DNA of 64,000 nucleotides from Chitinophagaceae bacterium UBA1953 (GCA_002336115.1 DDEN01000056.1:440377-504376); one strand, 5' to 3'. Counted from the first letter of the stretch, positions 8,496 through 19,700 are shown. Numbers and translations are program-made. The notes: generated by a model from the sequence alone, not told the origin.

Positions 8496-8520
8496 CAGAA
8501 AAGGCACCCGAAGGTGCCAG
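8496..8520 (-). terminator. Intrinsic terminator of the adhesin gene
   Basis: On the minus strand: stem GGCACC / GGTGCC (8503-8508 and 8513-8518) closed by a TTCG tetraloop and followed by TTTTCTGTTT. It lies 23 bp after the adhesin stop codon. Confidence 0.75.
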
Positions 8521-8542
8521 TCTGTTAATTAACCTGTACAAA

Positions 8543-11500
8543 CTACAGTTTTATAAATGATAGTATTTGAATTGTCCGGTCCTTTTTAAGAATCCTGATA
8601 TAGTATGTTCCTTTCTGAAGGCTGCTTACATTATACTGTAACTGGTAATTAACCGGTAGTTCTTTCACAGCTCTTCCATTAACTGAAACAAGCTGTATGG
8701 ATTTTACTTCTGAAACATTCAATCCTGTTATCTGCATAACTGACGTAACCGGGTTGGGGTATAGCTGAGCAGATTTACTTTTACCCAGTGTTACTTTTAC
8801 TGAGCCGGTGTACAAATATGTTCCATTAATGTCAACCTGCTTAATACGGTAGAAGATAACATCCATCCCAGGCGAAATATCTGTGTACCTGTATAACTGT
8901 CTTCCATTTGTATTGTTCGATTTTTCCTCAGCCAATTTTATAAACACAGTTCCATTAGTGCTGTATTCCACATCATAATGCGATGCTGAACTTTCATTTT
9001 CGGTTACCCATGTAAGTAGCACATCATTGCCTGAAGGAACTGCTGTAAAGTCGATGAACTTCAACGGCAGTGCTGTAACTGTGCCACTGCTGGTAACACT
9101 GAACGGCGAGAAGCTTGTGTAGCCGGTTTGTATTCTGCTGAATCTTCCAAGTGTATCACTTGTTGCAGAACCAGCATCGCCCAATTGCCAGGAAGAATTA
9201 AAATGCGAAATCCTGCTTTCATTACGGTTGAATGCTGGTAATTCATTACCTGCAAACCAAAACGCTTCAACACTTGCGTTACTACCGCCTGGAGTTTGTT
9301 CATCTATCAGCCAGGTTCGGTTTACATTTCCTGTTACGATAGTATCACCACTTATTCCGTTTAGAAGCACATACGGTACAACTCTTACACTGAAGTTATC
9401 CTGTGTACCGGTATTATTAATCTTTACAAAATTTGAATTATACAAACCGGTTCCAACAGGGAATGTGTTTTGAGCATTGTTGTTGACAAGCTTCAATTTG
9501 CCCGAGCCGTTGGTAATAATGAAGTGTGATGTATCAGCATTTAATATTGTTCCGTTTACTGTTAAATCATAATCACCAAGAATAATTTTTCCGCCAATCC
9601 ATCCGGGCAGTTCTGTCGGAGCACCTTGCTTCATATCAAGATTGCTGTTAATAGTTACATGCTTTTTCATTTTTGCCACATTATCAAAACGAAGCGTATC
9701 AGTATTGTTTAACAAATCAAATTCCATAGGGTTTGATCTGTCTATTTCCGTAACAACATATCCATGGTTCAATGCAAAGAACATTTTTCGTGTAATGGTC
9801 GTTGTGCCACCAGATGCAAGGAAGAACTGTGTACTGTCAACCTGTAATGTTCCAAACGTTGTGTCTTTTACATAAAAACGTACCCATGCAGTTCCATCCT
9901 GTGTACCGTTGTTTTTAATAATGAAACTTACATTCACACTGTCGCCGGCAACAAAACCGCTTGGGTTAAAGCTGATGGCTCCTGCATAGCTGCGTGCCAT
10001 ATCAGGTGCATCACCAACAATGATTGTGCGTGTGGCAAGATTATTATCTTCCCGTTCTTCATCAACAAGATTTGCAGGATCAGCAATCAGCTTAATCACT
10101 TTTACACCCGAAATAATGGATGAGTATGTTGCCGTTGCAGCAACAGTTGTATCCTTACCCGGAAGTATTGCATTGATAGGCACATCTGTTCCAAGCTGTA
10201 TATCATCAACCAAAAACCGTACAACTGTTGGTGCTGATACTTTGCCACCTGTATTTCTTACTGTACCAACGATGCTGATGTTTTGTGCAAGGTTTGGATT
10301 AAGACTGCTTGGCGAAATGTATTGCGACAATTCTTCAAGATCAGCTTTGCTGTCAACAACACGAATAAAGAAGCTGCCTTCATTATTCGTTTCGTCAGAT
10401 TCGCAGATTGTATTTGCAGTATCAGCCACAACTTTTATTTCATACGTTCCGGGAACTGCAAACATTTGTGTGAATGATGCATGTGCTGCAAACTGTTCAC
10501 CTGCCTTAACATTGCTGATTGTATCGGCTGCAAGCCAGTTACCATTAAGTGTAAATCTCACTGTAACATTACTTACATCACGATAACCAATGTTTCTTAT
10601 TGCGGGATAAAACTGGTTGGTTGTGTTAACACGCACCACAACAGGATTTCCTGCTGATGAACCAGCTTCATTACCGAGTTGATAAGGTTTCAGATCGGAT
10701 GAAAGTGCAAACTGTTTGCTGTTATTTGTTTCATCCGATTCAGTAACAGTGTTAGCTGCATCAGCTATTACTTCTGCTGTAATTCCACAGGTGTTATTTG
10801 CGTTGGCAACAGTATAAGAATCAGATGTTACTGTAACACTTGCATTTTCTCCTAGTGAAGTCACTGTTTTTAATGCGCCAACCTGTGCGCCATTTGCTGT
10901 AAATTTCACATCAAAGCTTCCTGTTGTTCTGCCACTGTTTTTAATCACAGCAACAAACTTTGTTGATCCGCCTGTACTGATTGCAGTTGGCGATGCATTG
11001 AATGATGTGATACTCAATTCAGATTGCGGAACAACTATTGTAAACAGTTTTATATTATTGCCTTCATCTGTTTCAGTAACTGTTTCTTCACTGTCTGTTA
11101 TTACTTTAATAATGTGTGTACCTGCAGTCATTGTTGGATCGCTGTAACTGATTGTGTTTGCACTACCGCCGCTCAATGAACTGATAACACTTGTTTTAAT
11201 AAGTGTAACAGAGCCGCCGGGTATTGAATCATACACTTTTACTGTATGCGAACCTGCAGTAACACATTTAATATTTGCATCCTGGAAACTGAATGCTGTA
11301 AAGCCTGTTTGTGAAAAACCTTGTATGGTCAGATCGGGAAGATCAGGCAGTACATTCAATGTTACACTGCCGGAAGCAGTCATTGCTGTAAACGATCCGT
11401 GATAAATTGATGATGGTATTTGTAAGAACTCATTATAAACATACGATGCAGTTGCTGTAACAGTGTGTGTGCCCGGAGTTGAAAAGTTAATATTAACCGG

Positions 11501-14500
11501 GTATGTTTTTTCATCGCCGGGGAACGTACCCACACTTCCAAATACAGGATCATCGGCTGTTGCAAATGTTTCTGTAAGAACACCATCAACAAATACTTTC
11601 ACTGTGTCTTTCCAGATCATATCGAACGGACTCCACATATTGTTGACATCTCTTTCACGGTATTTCACTTTTACACTTATAGTACCTGTGCTTCCTGCTA
11701 TATAACTGCAGGGATTGCCACTGGCTGTCATTACTGCACCTCCCATATTTACAGGTGCAGCGCAGGCATTTGGTGCTGGACAATTAAGCGGTATTGAATT
11801 TGTAACAAGACTGCTGGTTAAAGTAAAGTCGGTTACACTTACAGTATAAGTAAAGTTGCCACCACATGTAACACCAGTAAGTGCATAACTGTAATCGCCG
11901 TTGCTGTTGGTTGTTGTTGTGATTAACTGTGTACCTGTGTTGATGGTTACTTCAGCACCTGCAACTGCAGTTGGATTTTGTGTTCCATAATATTGTGCAT
12001 GCCCACTGATGATAACTTTCAATTGCGGACATACCTGTACACTTGTACCTGTAGTTACATTAATACCGCCTGGTAATATTGGTGAACCAACAATCACTGG
12101 TCTGATAGAATAGTTGTTCAGCGGATTTATATCGCCCAATGTATTACTGCTGTCGATCCATACTTTGATTGGATAGAAACCTTCAGCAGCAAATGACATG
12201 GTGCGGCTGATGGTTGCAGTGGAGAATGCATTCACTGCCGGTAAAACATCTTCCGCAATTAATATTGTATCCCTGTAAAATTTAACGGGAACATTGCTTG
12301 CAGGAATTGCAGTACTGTTGCTTACCTGTGCAAATACAGTAAATGTTTCACCCGGTGCAGGATTGTTTTTACTGAAAGTGATATTGTTGGCAAATATTCT
12401 TAAATCAATCTGCTGATCAGTTACAACAGGCCCGCTGATATAATTTGTATTTACAGATGTGGCTGTGTTACCATTAGCATCAACAGCAGAGAACTGGTAA
12501 CCTGCAGTATTGGTATAATTGTTATGTGTGAATGTGTATGTATAAACAACACCTGTAACATAATCTGTACTGCTTCCATCTTTCGTCATAGTAAACACAC
12601 CTTCGTTGATGTCTGTAAAATCATGATCACCATTTAAATCAATACCAATCTTTGGATAACCTGTTTGCGGCGCAAGATTGTTTGATGATTTATACAGAAT
12701 CTTATACGTATAGTTTCCTGTTTGTCCTGCAACAGGATTTACACCTGTGCTTCCGTTAAATGGTGTGCCGGAAACAAATTGTAAAACAGGAGGTGCTCCC
12801 GGATTGTAACCATTACCACTAACTGCAGTTGTAACAAAACCAAGACCCGCAGTTGATGATTCAATTTTCAATTGAGCGGAATAAGCACCAACAGCAGATG
12901 GTGTAAATGCAACAGGTAAATTAATACTGCCACCGGCTGGTATTACAGTGCCTGCTGTAAATGTTGGAACAAATGCAGCATCAGTAGTTGTAGCGTTACT
13001 TAGTGTAACACTTACATTACCAGTATTGGTAACAGAGAAGGTATAGTTGCCCGTTGAAGCAACTGTAACATTTCCGAAATTATAACCTGCAGCCGGAGTG
13101 AGAGTCCATGACAATACCTTGTTAATGCCGGTACCGTTCAATACTACATCATAAATGCCGGTTGACATCTGCAACTGCATTGCCTGTGTATATGTTTGCG
13201 CTGCAGAAGGTGCAAAGCTTACTTGAATAGTATGATTGCCGCCGGCAGGAATTGTAACTGCACTGCTGAAGTTGGTTGTGAACGGAGCACTTGCATTAAC
13301 TGCGTTAATGGTTTGATCTGTTGCACTGTTATTTGTTATGATGAGATTTTTTGTAACCGTTGTTGTTAACGGAACATTTCCAAACCTGAGTGTATCGTTT
13401 GAAATAGCAATATAATCGGTGAAGAAGCTTGCATTATTAGTAAGACTCCATTTTCCTTCCTGGCTCTTTGTGCGGATGTATAATGTATGCTGTCCGCTGC
13501 TTAAGCCCGTTGTATTAACAGCCACAGAAAGATTATTAATATCAGTTGACGGAGTAATGCTGATAGCTGTTGCTGCACCTGTTCCCGGATCGGTATCAAT
13601 AAAATATTCTGCAGCAATAATGTTTTGAGCAGGGGAGGGGTTAACCGGATAAGCGGGGTTGTTATCAACAAGGAAATCAACTTGATTAGTGATACTCCAT
13701 TTGCCTTCCTGGCTTTTTGTACGAATAAAGAAGCGATGCACACCCTGGCTTAAACCGGAAGTATTTGCTGAAAAATTTAGCCCGTTAATATCGGTTGCAG
13801 CATTTACGCTGATGGATGTTGCAGCACCTGTGCCGGGGTCAGTATCAATAAAATATTCTGCTGCAATAATATTCTGTGCTGTTGCAGGTGTTGCTGGATA
13901 GACAGGATCATAGTCAACAAGAAAATCCTTCAGATTCACTAAACTCCATTTCCCTTCATTACTTTTTGTACGAACATAAATTCGATGTACACCCTGACTT
14001 AAGCCGGAAGTATTAGCTGAAAAAGTTAATCCGTTAATATCTGTTGCCGCACTTACGCTGATGGAAGTTGCAGCACCAAAGCCGGGATCTGTATCAATAA
14101 AATATTCAGCCCCAATAATATTCTGTGCAGATGCTGGCGAAGTGGGATAAGCCGGATCATCATTATAAATAAACTCACTGAAGTTGGTTAAGCTCCATTT
14201 TCCTTCCTGGTTTTTTGTGCGGATATAAACACGATGAACACCGTTTGTTAAACTGCTTGTATTTACAGTAATGGGTATATTGTTTAAATCTAAACCTGCT
14301 GTTACTGTAATTGCAGTTGCATTACCTATGCCGGGATCGGTATCAATAAAATATTCTGCTGCCACAATGTTTTGTGCCGCAACCGGTGATGATGGGTAAG
14401 CAGGATCAAAATCGTACAGAAATTCTTTTATTCCAATCATACTCCAATAGCCTTCTGCACTGCGGGTACGCAAATACAACCTGTGTATGCCATTACTTAA

Positions 14501-14719
14501 ACCGTTTACATTAATAACTGCTGCAAGGCTGCTGATGTCAACAGCCGATGTAACAGCAACAGGGGTTGCATTTCCAAAGCCCGGATCAGCATCAATAAAA
14601 TATTCTGCTGCCACAATGTTTTGTGCCGCAGCCGGTGCAGAAGGATAATCCGGATCCTGTGCAAACAAAACTGTATTGCACACAAGAAGTGCCAGTATGA
14701 TGAGGAACGTTTTTTTCAT
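8543..14719 (-). CDS. Giant T9SS-exported adhesin with five 83-residue repeats, HYDIN-like and CARDB domains
   Basis: 2058 residues from the ATG at 14719, which gives signal peptide KKTFLIILALLVCNTVLFAQ; the open frame reaches 14815 but without a plausible leader. Residues about 22-437 are five 83-residue tandem repeats, each with A-Q-N-I-x-x-A-E-Y-F-I-D-x-D-P-G and a central GLSxGxHRxYxRTKSxEGKWS. About 440-640 are two HYDIN/ASPM-type beta domains (choice-of-anchor D style). About 770-880, 1145-1240 and on to about 1670 carry roughly six CARDB-like domains, and 895-985 a CnaB-like domain. The last 75 residues are a type A T9SS sorting domain (LYPNPVTS, SLQKGTYYIRI). Expected to be displayed on the cell surface as a long fibre for adhesion or gliding. 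It lies 146 bp downstream of the beta-helix gene. Confidence 0.88.
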   Translation of the reverse strand: MKKTFLIILALLVCNTVLFAQDPDYPSAPAAAQNIVAAEYFIDADPGFGNATPVAVTSAVDISSLAAVINVNGLSNGIHRLYLRTRSAEGYWSMIGIKEFLYDFDPAYPSSPVAAQNIVAAEYFIDTDPGIGNATAITVTAGLDLNNIPITVNTSSLTNGVHRVYIRTKNQEGKWSLTNFSEFIYNDDPAYPTSPASAQNIIGAEYFIDTDPGFGAATSISVSAATDINGLTFSANTSGLSQGVHRIYVRTKSNEGKWSLVNLKDFLVDYDPVYPATPATAQNIIAAEYFIDTDPGTGAATSISVNAATDINGLNFSANTSGLSQGVHRFFIRTKSQEGKWSITNQVDFLVDNNPAYPVNPSPAQNIIAAEYFIDTDPGTGAATAISITPSTDINNLSVAVNTTGLSSGQHTLYIRTKSQEGKWSLTNNASFFTDYIAISNDTLRFGNVPLTTTVTKNLIITNNSATDQTINAVNASAPFTTNFSSAVTIPAGGNHTIQVSFAPSAAQTYTQAMQLQMSTGIYDVVLNGTGINKVLSWTLTPAAGYNFGNVTVASTGNYTFSVTNTGNVSVTLSNATTTDAAFVPTFTAGTVIPAGGSINLPVAFTPSAVGAYSAQLKIESSTAGLGFVTTAVSGNGYNPGAPPVLQFVSGTPFNGSTGVNPVAGQTGNYTYKILYKSSNNLAPQTGYPKIGIDLNGDHDFTDINEGVFTMTKDGSSTDYVTGVVYTYTFTHNNYTNTAGYQFSAVDANGNTATSVNTNYISGPVVTDQQIDLRIFANNITFSKNNPAPGETFTVFAQVSNSTAIPASNVPVKFYRDTILIAEDVLPAVNAFSTATISRTMSFAAEGFYPIKVWIDSSNTLGDINPLNNYSIRPVIVGSPILPGGINVTTGTSVQVCPQLKVIISGHAQYYGTQNPTAVAGAEVTINTGTQLITTTTNSNGDYSYALTGVTCGGNFTYTVSVTDFTLTSSLVTNSIPLNCPAPNACAAPVNMGGAVMTASGNPCSYIAGSTGTISVKVKYRERDVNNMWSPFDMIWKDTVKVFVDGVLTETFATADDPVFGSVGTFPGDEKTYPVNINFSTPGTHTVTATASYVYNEFLQIPSSIYHGSFTAMTASGSVTLNVLPDLPDLTIQGFSQTGFTAFSFQDANIKCVTAGSHTVKVYDSIPGGSVTLIKTSVISSLSGGSANTISYSDPTMTAGTHIIKVITDSEETVTETDEGNNIKLFTIVVPQSELSITSFNASPTAISTGGSTKFVAVIKNSGRTTGSFDVKFTANGAQVGALKTVTSLGENASVTVTSDSYTVANANNTCGITAEVIADAANTVTESDETNNSKQFALSSDLKPYQLGNEAGSSAGNPVVVRVNTTNQFYPAIRNIGYRDVSNVTVRFTLNGNWLAADTISNVKAGEQFAAHASFTQMFAVPGTYEIKVVADTANTICESDETNNEGSFFIRVVDSKADLEELSQYISPSSLNPNLAQNISIVGTVRNTGGKVSAPTVVRFLVDDIQLGTDVPINAILPGKDTTVAATATYSSIISGVKVIKLIADPANLVDEEREDNNLATRTIIVGDAPDMARSYAGAISFNPSGFVAGDSVNVSFIIKNNGTQDGTAWVRFYVKDTTFGTLQVDSTQFFLASGGTTTITRKMFFALNHGYVVTEIDRSNPMEFDLLNNTDTLRFDNVAKMKKHVTINSNLDMKQGAPTELPGWIGGKIILGDYDLTVNGTILNADTSHFIITNGSGKLKLVNNNAQNTFPVGTGLYNSNFVKINNTGTQDNFSVRVVPYVLLNGISGDTIVTGNVNRTWLIDEQTPGGSNASVEAFWFAGNELPAFNRNESRISHFNSSWQLGDAGSATSDTLGRFSRIQTGYTSFSPFSVTSSGTVTALPLKFIDFTAVPSGNDVLLTWVTENESSASHYDVEYSTNGTVFIKLAEEKSNNTNGRQLYRYTDISPGMDVIFYRIKQVDINGTYLYTGSVKVTLGKSKSAQLYPNPVTSVMQITGLNVSEVKSIQLVSVNGRAVKELPVNYQLQYNVSSLQKGTYYIRILKKDRTIQILSFIKL
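13400..14660 (-). repeat. Five tandem 249-bp repeats within the adhesin gene
   Basis: The landmark AAAATATTC recurs at 13601, 13850, 14099, 14348 and 14597, spaced exactly 249 bp (83 codons) every time. Nucleotide similarity between copies is high, especially copies 2-5, with flanking words such as GGATCGGTATCAAT and TTTCCTTCCTGG also repeated. Exact spacing without indels points to duplication by recombination and possible copy-number change. Confidence 0.9.
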
Positions 14720-14789
14720 CGTGTATTTTTTTTCATGCAGCATGTTGTTGTAACTGCTGCAAGTAAACTGCATAAACAGAACATCAGCC

Positions 14790-14813
14790 GGTGTGTATAT
14801 TGTTATGCACACC
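14790..14813. other. Hairpin upstream of the adhesin gene
   Basis: Arms GGTGTGTATA and TATGCACACC pair over ten positions (one G-U) around a TTGT loop, 71 bp before the adhesin start. No T-run follows on the minus strand, so it looks like an mRNA leader structure or protein site rather than a terminator. Confidence 0.4.
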
Positions 14814-14865
14814 AATCAGCAGCAGCAGCGAATGTCAATTCCTTTGTTGCCGGATGAATCAGAAA

Positions 14866-15918
14866 TCAATTATTGTTTTTTGTACTTACCGTAATGTTCA
14901 TGGTTGCAGTACCTGAAGGGATTGATCCCGGAACTGTTAAACTGTAAATGGTAGGTATATTAGGAATACCTGATAGGATATAACCATCCTGTGCATTAAA
15001 TGCTCCGCAATCGGGTGTAATACCACCAACTGTAAGCCCGGCACCAATTGCAGGCGATCCTGCTTTTAACCGCCATTGACCATCGGTACTGTTACTGGTT
15101 AAGCCCTGGAACAATGCTGCATCTGTTTGATTGTTTACATTATTATAAGTGCCGACAAAAGAAGAAAATCCTGTAGGAGCGCCAACGCAGAGATTGTTTT
15201 TGACTGTAACATTTACAACTGAAAATGTAGTGTTGTTAATGATATTATTTGCGAAGTAGGCATTGTAAAGCGTAACGCCTCCACGGAAAACATTGTTGCG
15301 TATAAGATTATTGCTGTTGCTGCTGTTCGACATGTCAACTCCACCAGTAAAAATATTGTTTCTTACTTCCCAGTCCTGCATTACCATTGAAGAATTTCCT
15401 ACATAGCCTGTGATGTGACATTTATTGATTTTCCATCCAACCATTTTTGTATTTGCAGAAACTCCGTAATAAGTGCCTACACCGCTGAAATTGCACCTTG
15501 TAATGGTAATGTTATCAGTTGCTGATCCCTGAGAAGCCCCTACTGCCATAAAGAAGTTATCTATGCCAATTAATTTTGAACCGGAACCAGTTGAATCAAA
15601 TACTACATAACCACCTCCTAAACTTGAACTGTAAGAATTTGCCTGTAAACCGGAATTGCTGTTTGTACCACTTAAAAAGTAACCGGTTCCTATCACTACA
15701 ACACGTTTATACAAGCCAAACCCTCCGTACGATGTTGCACTTCCTTCAATATAAAGCGTATCATCATTTAAAACAGAACTGCTCCCCATTGCAGTGGAGA
15801 TTGAATTGAAATCAGCATTTACCCCGGCGTTGTTATTAATGCGCCAAACTTTTGCTTGTGCGGGTAAAGAAAGAATAATTACTGAAAGAATAAGTATAAA
15901 GCCAGACATCTTTTTCAT
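14866..15918 (-). CDS. Exported right-handed parallel beta-helix protein
   Basis: 350 residues with signal peptide (SGFILILSVIILSLPAQA). The chain shows the short, irregular, Asn/Gly-rich repeats of a pectate-lyase-like solenoid: ITITRCNFSGVG, WKINKCHITGYVG, WEVRNNIFTGG, NLIRNNVFRGGV, FANNIINNTTF and VTVKNNLCVGA, about 20-25 residues per turn. This is followed by the common cap AGSPAIGAG-LTVGGITPDCGAF and a short beta tail ending in a run of asparagines. Such proteins bind or cleave polysaccharides, but the catalytic residues of a polysaccharide lyase cannot be identified here. No T9SS tail is visible, so export beyond the periplasm is uncertain. The adhesin gene follows 146 bp downstream. 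Its promoter carries the shared 20-bp motif. Confidence 0.78.
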   Translation of the reverse strand: MKKMSGFILILSVIILSLPAQAKVWRINNNAGVNADFNSISTAMGSSSVLNDDTLYIEGSATSYGGFGLYKRVVVIGTGYFLSGTNSNSGLQANSYSSSLGGGYVVFDSTGSGSKLIGIDNFFMAVGASQGSATDNITITRCNFSGVGTYYGVSANTKMVGWKINKCHITGYVGNSSMVMQDWEVRNNIFTGGVDMSNSSNSNNLIRNNVFRGGVTLYNAYFANNIINNTTFSVVNVTVKNNLCVGAPTGFSSFVGTYNNVNNQTDAALFQGLTSNSTDGQWRLKAGSPAIGAGLTVGGITPDCGAFNAQDGYILSGIPNIPTIYSLTVPGSIPSGTATMNITVSTKNNN

Positions 15919-15949
15919 AAAATAAATTTTGCAGTTATTAATGGCTGTA

Positions 15950-15957
15950 AAAATGTA
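15950..15957 (-). promoter_or_regulatory. -7-like promoter box of the beta-helix gene
   Basis: Minus strand reads TACATTTT, one mismatch from TAnnTTTG and nearly identical to the TACATTTG box at 8438. It lies 19 bp from the shared quasi-palindrome and 31 bp before the start codon. Confidence 0.45.
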
Positions 15958-15976
15958 AAACTGCCATTACCTGCAC

Positions 15977-15996
15977 AATCCCTAAAAAAGGGGATA
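15977..15996. promoter_or_regulatory. Candidate operator, copy 2 (AATCCCTAAAAAAGGGGATA)
   Basis: Differs from the copy at 19811 at only one base in 20 and shares the TCCC / GGGGA half-sites and A-tract with the copy at 8467. Located 58 bp upstream of the beta-helix start. Candidate response-regulator site (inference). Confidence 0.6.
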
Positions 15997-16042
15997 TATG
16001 AAAAAATGTGTATAAGAAAAGCGAAAAAGAAAGGTGCTGAAG

Positions 16043-16663
16043 TTACTGCCTCATAATTTTATTAATTGCTTCAGTACGGCTTTGCACCTGCAGCTTTTCA
16101 TAGATATTACGTGTATGCGTACGAACAGTTTCCAAACCAATATTGAGTTCGGCTGCTATTTCTTTATAACGCAAACCTTTTGCAAGCGACTTTAATATTT
16201 CTTTTTCACGCTGGGTAAGCAACTCCGATTCGTCAATTGTATTCTTTTGCTGAAAAGAGGCAATCACTTTTCTTGCTATCTGGCTGCTCATGGGGGAGCC
16301 TCCATTATATACCTCGGTAATTGAATCGAGAATCTTTACAGGAGCGGTTTTCTTCAACAGGTAGCCGCTTGCACCTGCTTTTAATGACTCAAAAATACTT
16401 TCATCATCTTCGTACACCGTACTCATGATGAACTGTGTTTTCCTGCACTGGTTCTTTAATTTACGTACTGCTTCAATACCATTAATGCCGGGAAGATTAA
16501 TATCCATTAAAACAACATCAGGATAAATGTCCGGCAGCTTTTCTATTGCTTCTTCAGCATTGGAAAAAACCTGCCTGCAGCTAAATCCTTCACTGCCATC
16601 AATCAGCAACTGAAGACCTTCCCTTATTTCTTTTACATCTTCAACTATAACAACAGTGATCAT
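16043..16663 (-). CDS. NarL/FixJ-type response regulator, partner of the propeller kinase
   Basis: 206 residues: receiver domain at about 1-120 with acidic pair ED at 8-9, phospho-acceptor Asp54 in VLMDINLPG, Thr/Ser switch region and Lys in LLKKTAP. A LuxR-type helix-turn-helix follows at about 140-206 (LTQREKEILKSLAKGLRYKEIAAELNI, with ETVRTHTRNIYEKL), here described in two pieces. It lies 70 bp downstream of the histidine kinase gene on the same strand, so they form a two-component system. The three copies of a quasi-palindrome at promoters in this block make it a prime candidate for their binding protein. The beta-helix gene follows after 124 bp. Confidence 0.9.
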   Translation of the reverse strand: MITVVIVEDVKEIREGLQLLIDGSEGFSCRQVFSNAEEAIEKLPDIYPDVVLMDINLPGINGIEAVRKLKNQCRKTQFIMSTVYEDDESIFESLKAGASGYLLKKTAPVKILDSITEVYNGGSPMSSQIARKVIASFQQKNTIDESELLTQREKEILKSLAKGLRYKEIAAELNIGLETVRTHTRNIYEKLQVQSRTEAINKIMRQ

Positions 16664-16733
16664 TTAATTTTTTTCTTTTTCAATTAACGGTAAAAATAAA
16701 ATGTTATACTACTTACAGGGTAACAAAAAAGTG

Positions 16734-19700
16734 TTAGGTGTGAATTTTTATTGTACATGATGTTCCTTTACCCTGTATAGAACTGATGTTAAATTCTCCT
16801 CCTGCATTTTGTATTCTGTTTTCCATATTTTTCAACCCGTTTGCAAACAACCGTACCGATTTTTCGTCAAATCCTTTGCCATCGTCTTTTATACTGATAA
16901 TAATTTCTCCCTGGATTTCGCTGATGCTCACGAAAACATTATTACACCAGGCATGTTTGGCTATATTCTGAAAACATTCTTTTACTGTAAGGAAAATATT
17001 TCTTCGTTGCTCTTCACCTAAGTGTGTTGCAGAAAATTCAGCAGGGTAATCAAAGTGCATCTGTACAGAAAGCGCTTCAAAGTATTTCAAACCATATTCA
17101 CGTATGTAGGCTGATAAACTTTCCAGCGAATCATTTTTTGGATTGAGTACCCAGATAATATCCTGCAGGTTATCCACCAGTTCTCTTGATGAAACTGCAA
17201 TTTTATCAATCTGTTCTTTTGCTTTTTCGGGCTGCATCAGTTTTTGTTTGGCTACTTCACTCAATATTGCAATCTTGGTTAAGCCGCTTCCAAGATCATC
17301 GTGCATATCTCTGCTGATGCGGTTACGTTCTTTTTCAACTGCCTGTTGTTTTTCCATTTCAGCTTTTTGCCTGTCAAGCCTCCGGTTAATATAACTGCTG
17401 ATAAAATAGAAGATCAGCCCAAGAACACTTAATGTGATGATTGTTCTGAACCACCAGCTTTTCCACCACGGTGCTTGAATGTGCAAACTGAATGTAAACA
17501 TTTCTTTAGCCATAACGCCATCTGCATTAAATGCTTTTACCCGCAGTGTATAACTGCCGGGCGGCAGGTTGGCATACCTGATGAATGTATTGTTCGGTGC
17601 AGTAACCCATCCCTTATCATAACCATCAAGCTTGTAGCTGATGCTGTTTGCTTCAGCATTTGCATAGTCAATAACTGTAAAGCGGAAGCTGATGGTGTTT
17701 TGCTTATAACTGAGCGAAAGAGAATGCAACTCTGAAATGTTTATAGGGCTTTTGTATTTTGTATCATTCAGTTGCAGATCAGAGAGCAGCAACTGCGGAG
17801 CTACGGGTGTATTTTTAAAGTCAGAGGGAAAGAATGCGTTCAGCCCATTTACACCGCCAAACAATATTTCATTATTCTGTGCTTTAGCGAAAGAGTACGT
17901 ATTATACTCGTTGCTCTGTAATCCATCGCCAACAGAAAATTGTTTTATGCTGAAGTCTGTTGTATTGAACCTGTTGATGCCTGCATTTGTACTTAGCCAG
18001 AGATAGTTTTCATCTGGCACAACTCCATAAATATACTGATTGCTCAAACCATCATCTGCTGTAAATATTTTCCTGATGGCCAGTTGTTTTTTGTTAAACT
18101 GTATTAATCCAACAGTTGAGCCAATCCAGATAATACTGTCGTTTGTTTCACTGAAGCATTTAATGGTTGACTGGGACGGGAATTTTTTTATATTGATAAA
18201 AGAATCAGCTTCCATCCTGTAAACAGAAAATCCTTTAAACGCTTTTGAAATATACACATTGCCCGGATGGTCGCTGTATGTCGTTAAATACACATCATTC
18301 GGCTCAACACCTTTGGCGGCAGTAATGTGGTAGCTGTTATTGATTTTTTCAGCAATGAATAAACCTGCGTTGGACGAAAGCAGCATTTTTCCATTCTGCA
18401 GTTTGCTCATGAAATTAAACTGAAGTGCAGCGGGGTTCGGCGATGAAATATCCAGCTTGGTTATTTGTTTATTGACTGTATTGGCAATATAAATGCCGCT
18501 GAGTGTGGCAATCCATATTTCATTATCACCAGTCTTACATAAATATTCAATAGAAGGAGGAATGCCCTTGCGGATGGTTTGTTTAATTTTTTTCTTTTCA
18601 TCAAGAATAAGTATGCCACCGGTTTGTGTGCCGCACCATATTTCATTATTGATGTTTACGATTGACTTGATAAAATTATCGGTTGCCGATGCAACAGTTT
18701 CTTCTTTTGATAGATAATGATTAAAGCGGAATTTATTCAGACTAGTGTAATCAACACCATTACCCCAGGTTGACACCCAGAGATTAAAACTGGCATCGGT
18801 ATAAATATACTGTACCTGGTTGCCCGAAATTGAATAAGCATTGTATGGCGAGCTGCTGTATTGCCTGCTTATATTTTCTGCCGATGCATCTGTTTTAAAC
18901 AAACCATTCTGCAATGTGCCAATCCAGAATGTACCATTGGTTTCAAAATGAAGTGCCGAAATACTCAAGCCGTTAAAGGCTTTTTTTGCTACTGGTTGTT
19001 TTTGCAAATCGTTCAGCATAAAAGTGTAAAGACTGTTGTTTGTCCCGATCCATAATGAATCCTTACCGGAAATCAGCATCGTGGAAACTCTTGTGCCGGG
19101 TAAATGAAGATTGGCTGATGACCATGAAACCTGCGCACCATTGATATTGCCTGTCCATATTACAGGCGTATTGTTGTTTACAACAATCATTTTGCTGAGT
19201 GGCTGATAAAGATCCTGCGGGTATGTTTTTACAATAAGATTACCACCTGTAAAACTGCTGTTGACTTTTTTAAAAGAATGATCGGCTGGATTGAAGATGA
19301 AGATTTCTGATCTTGACTGTAACCACACCTGTTGCTCATCATCAATATAAAACGGTGAATAAAACTGTTCATCTTCCTTGCGTGCCTTTAAACGGTAGCT
19401 GAAAAAACGGTTGAGCTTCCGGTTGTAGAAGTTGAGGCTTTCATTACTGCCAATCCATAAATTGCTTTCCTTATCTTCAAGTATGTTCAGGAAAAGTGTG
19501 CCCCGCAGACCATTTGTATCGGAAGGGGAAGAACGGAAAACAGTACAACCCATTCCATCAAACCTGTTCAACCCGTCAAACGAACTGATCCATATATAGC
19601 CTCTTGAATCACGGTAGATACAGTTATTTACTCCCTGCGACAACCCATTGTTAACCGAAAGATGGTTAAAGTAAAGCTGCTGGCTCTGCGACTGAAGTAA

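Noticed and set aside
8019..8528. 169-codon plus-strand frame opposite the operon head
   Set aside because: Antisense shadow of a gene with convincing signal peptide and operon context; composition is Phe/Cys/Ser-rich as expected of antisense translation.
13400..14660. Regular repeats considered as a CRISPR array
   Set aside because: Unit is 249 bp, entirely coding and in frame, with no short repeats and unique spacers.
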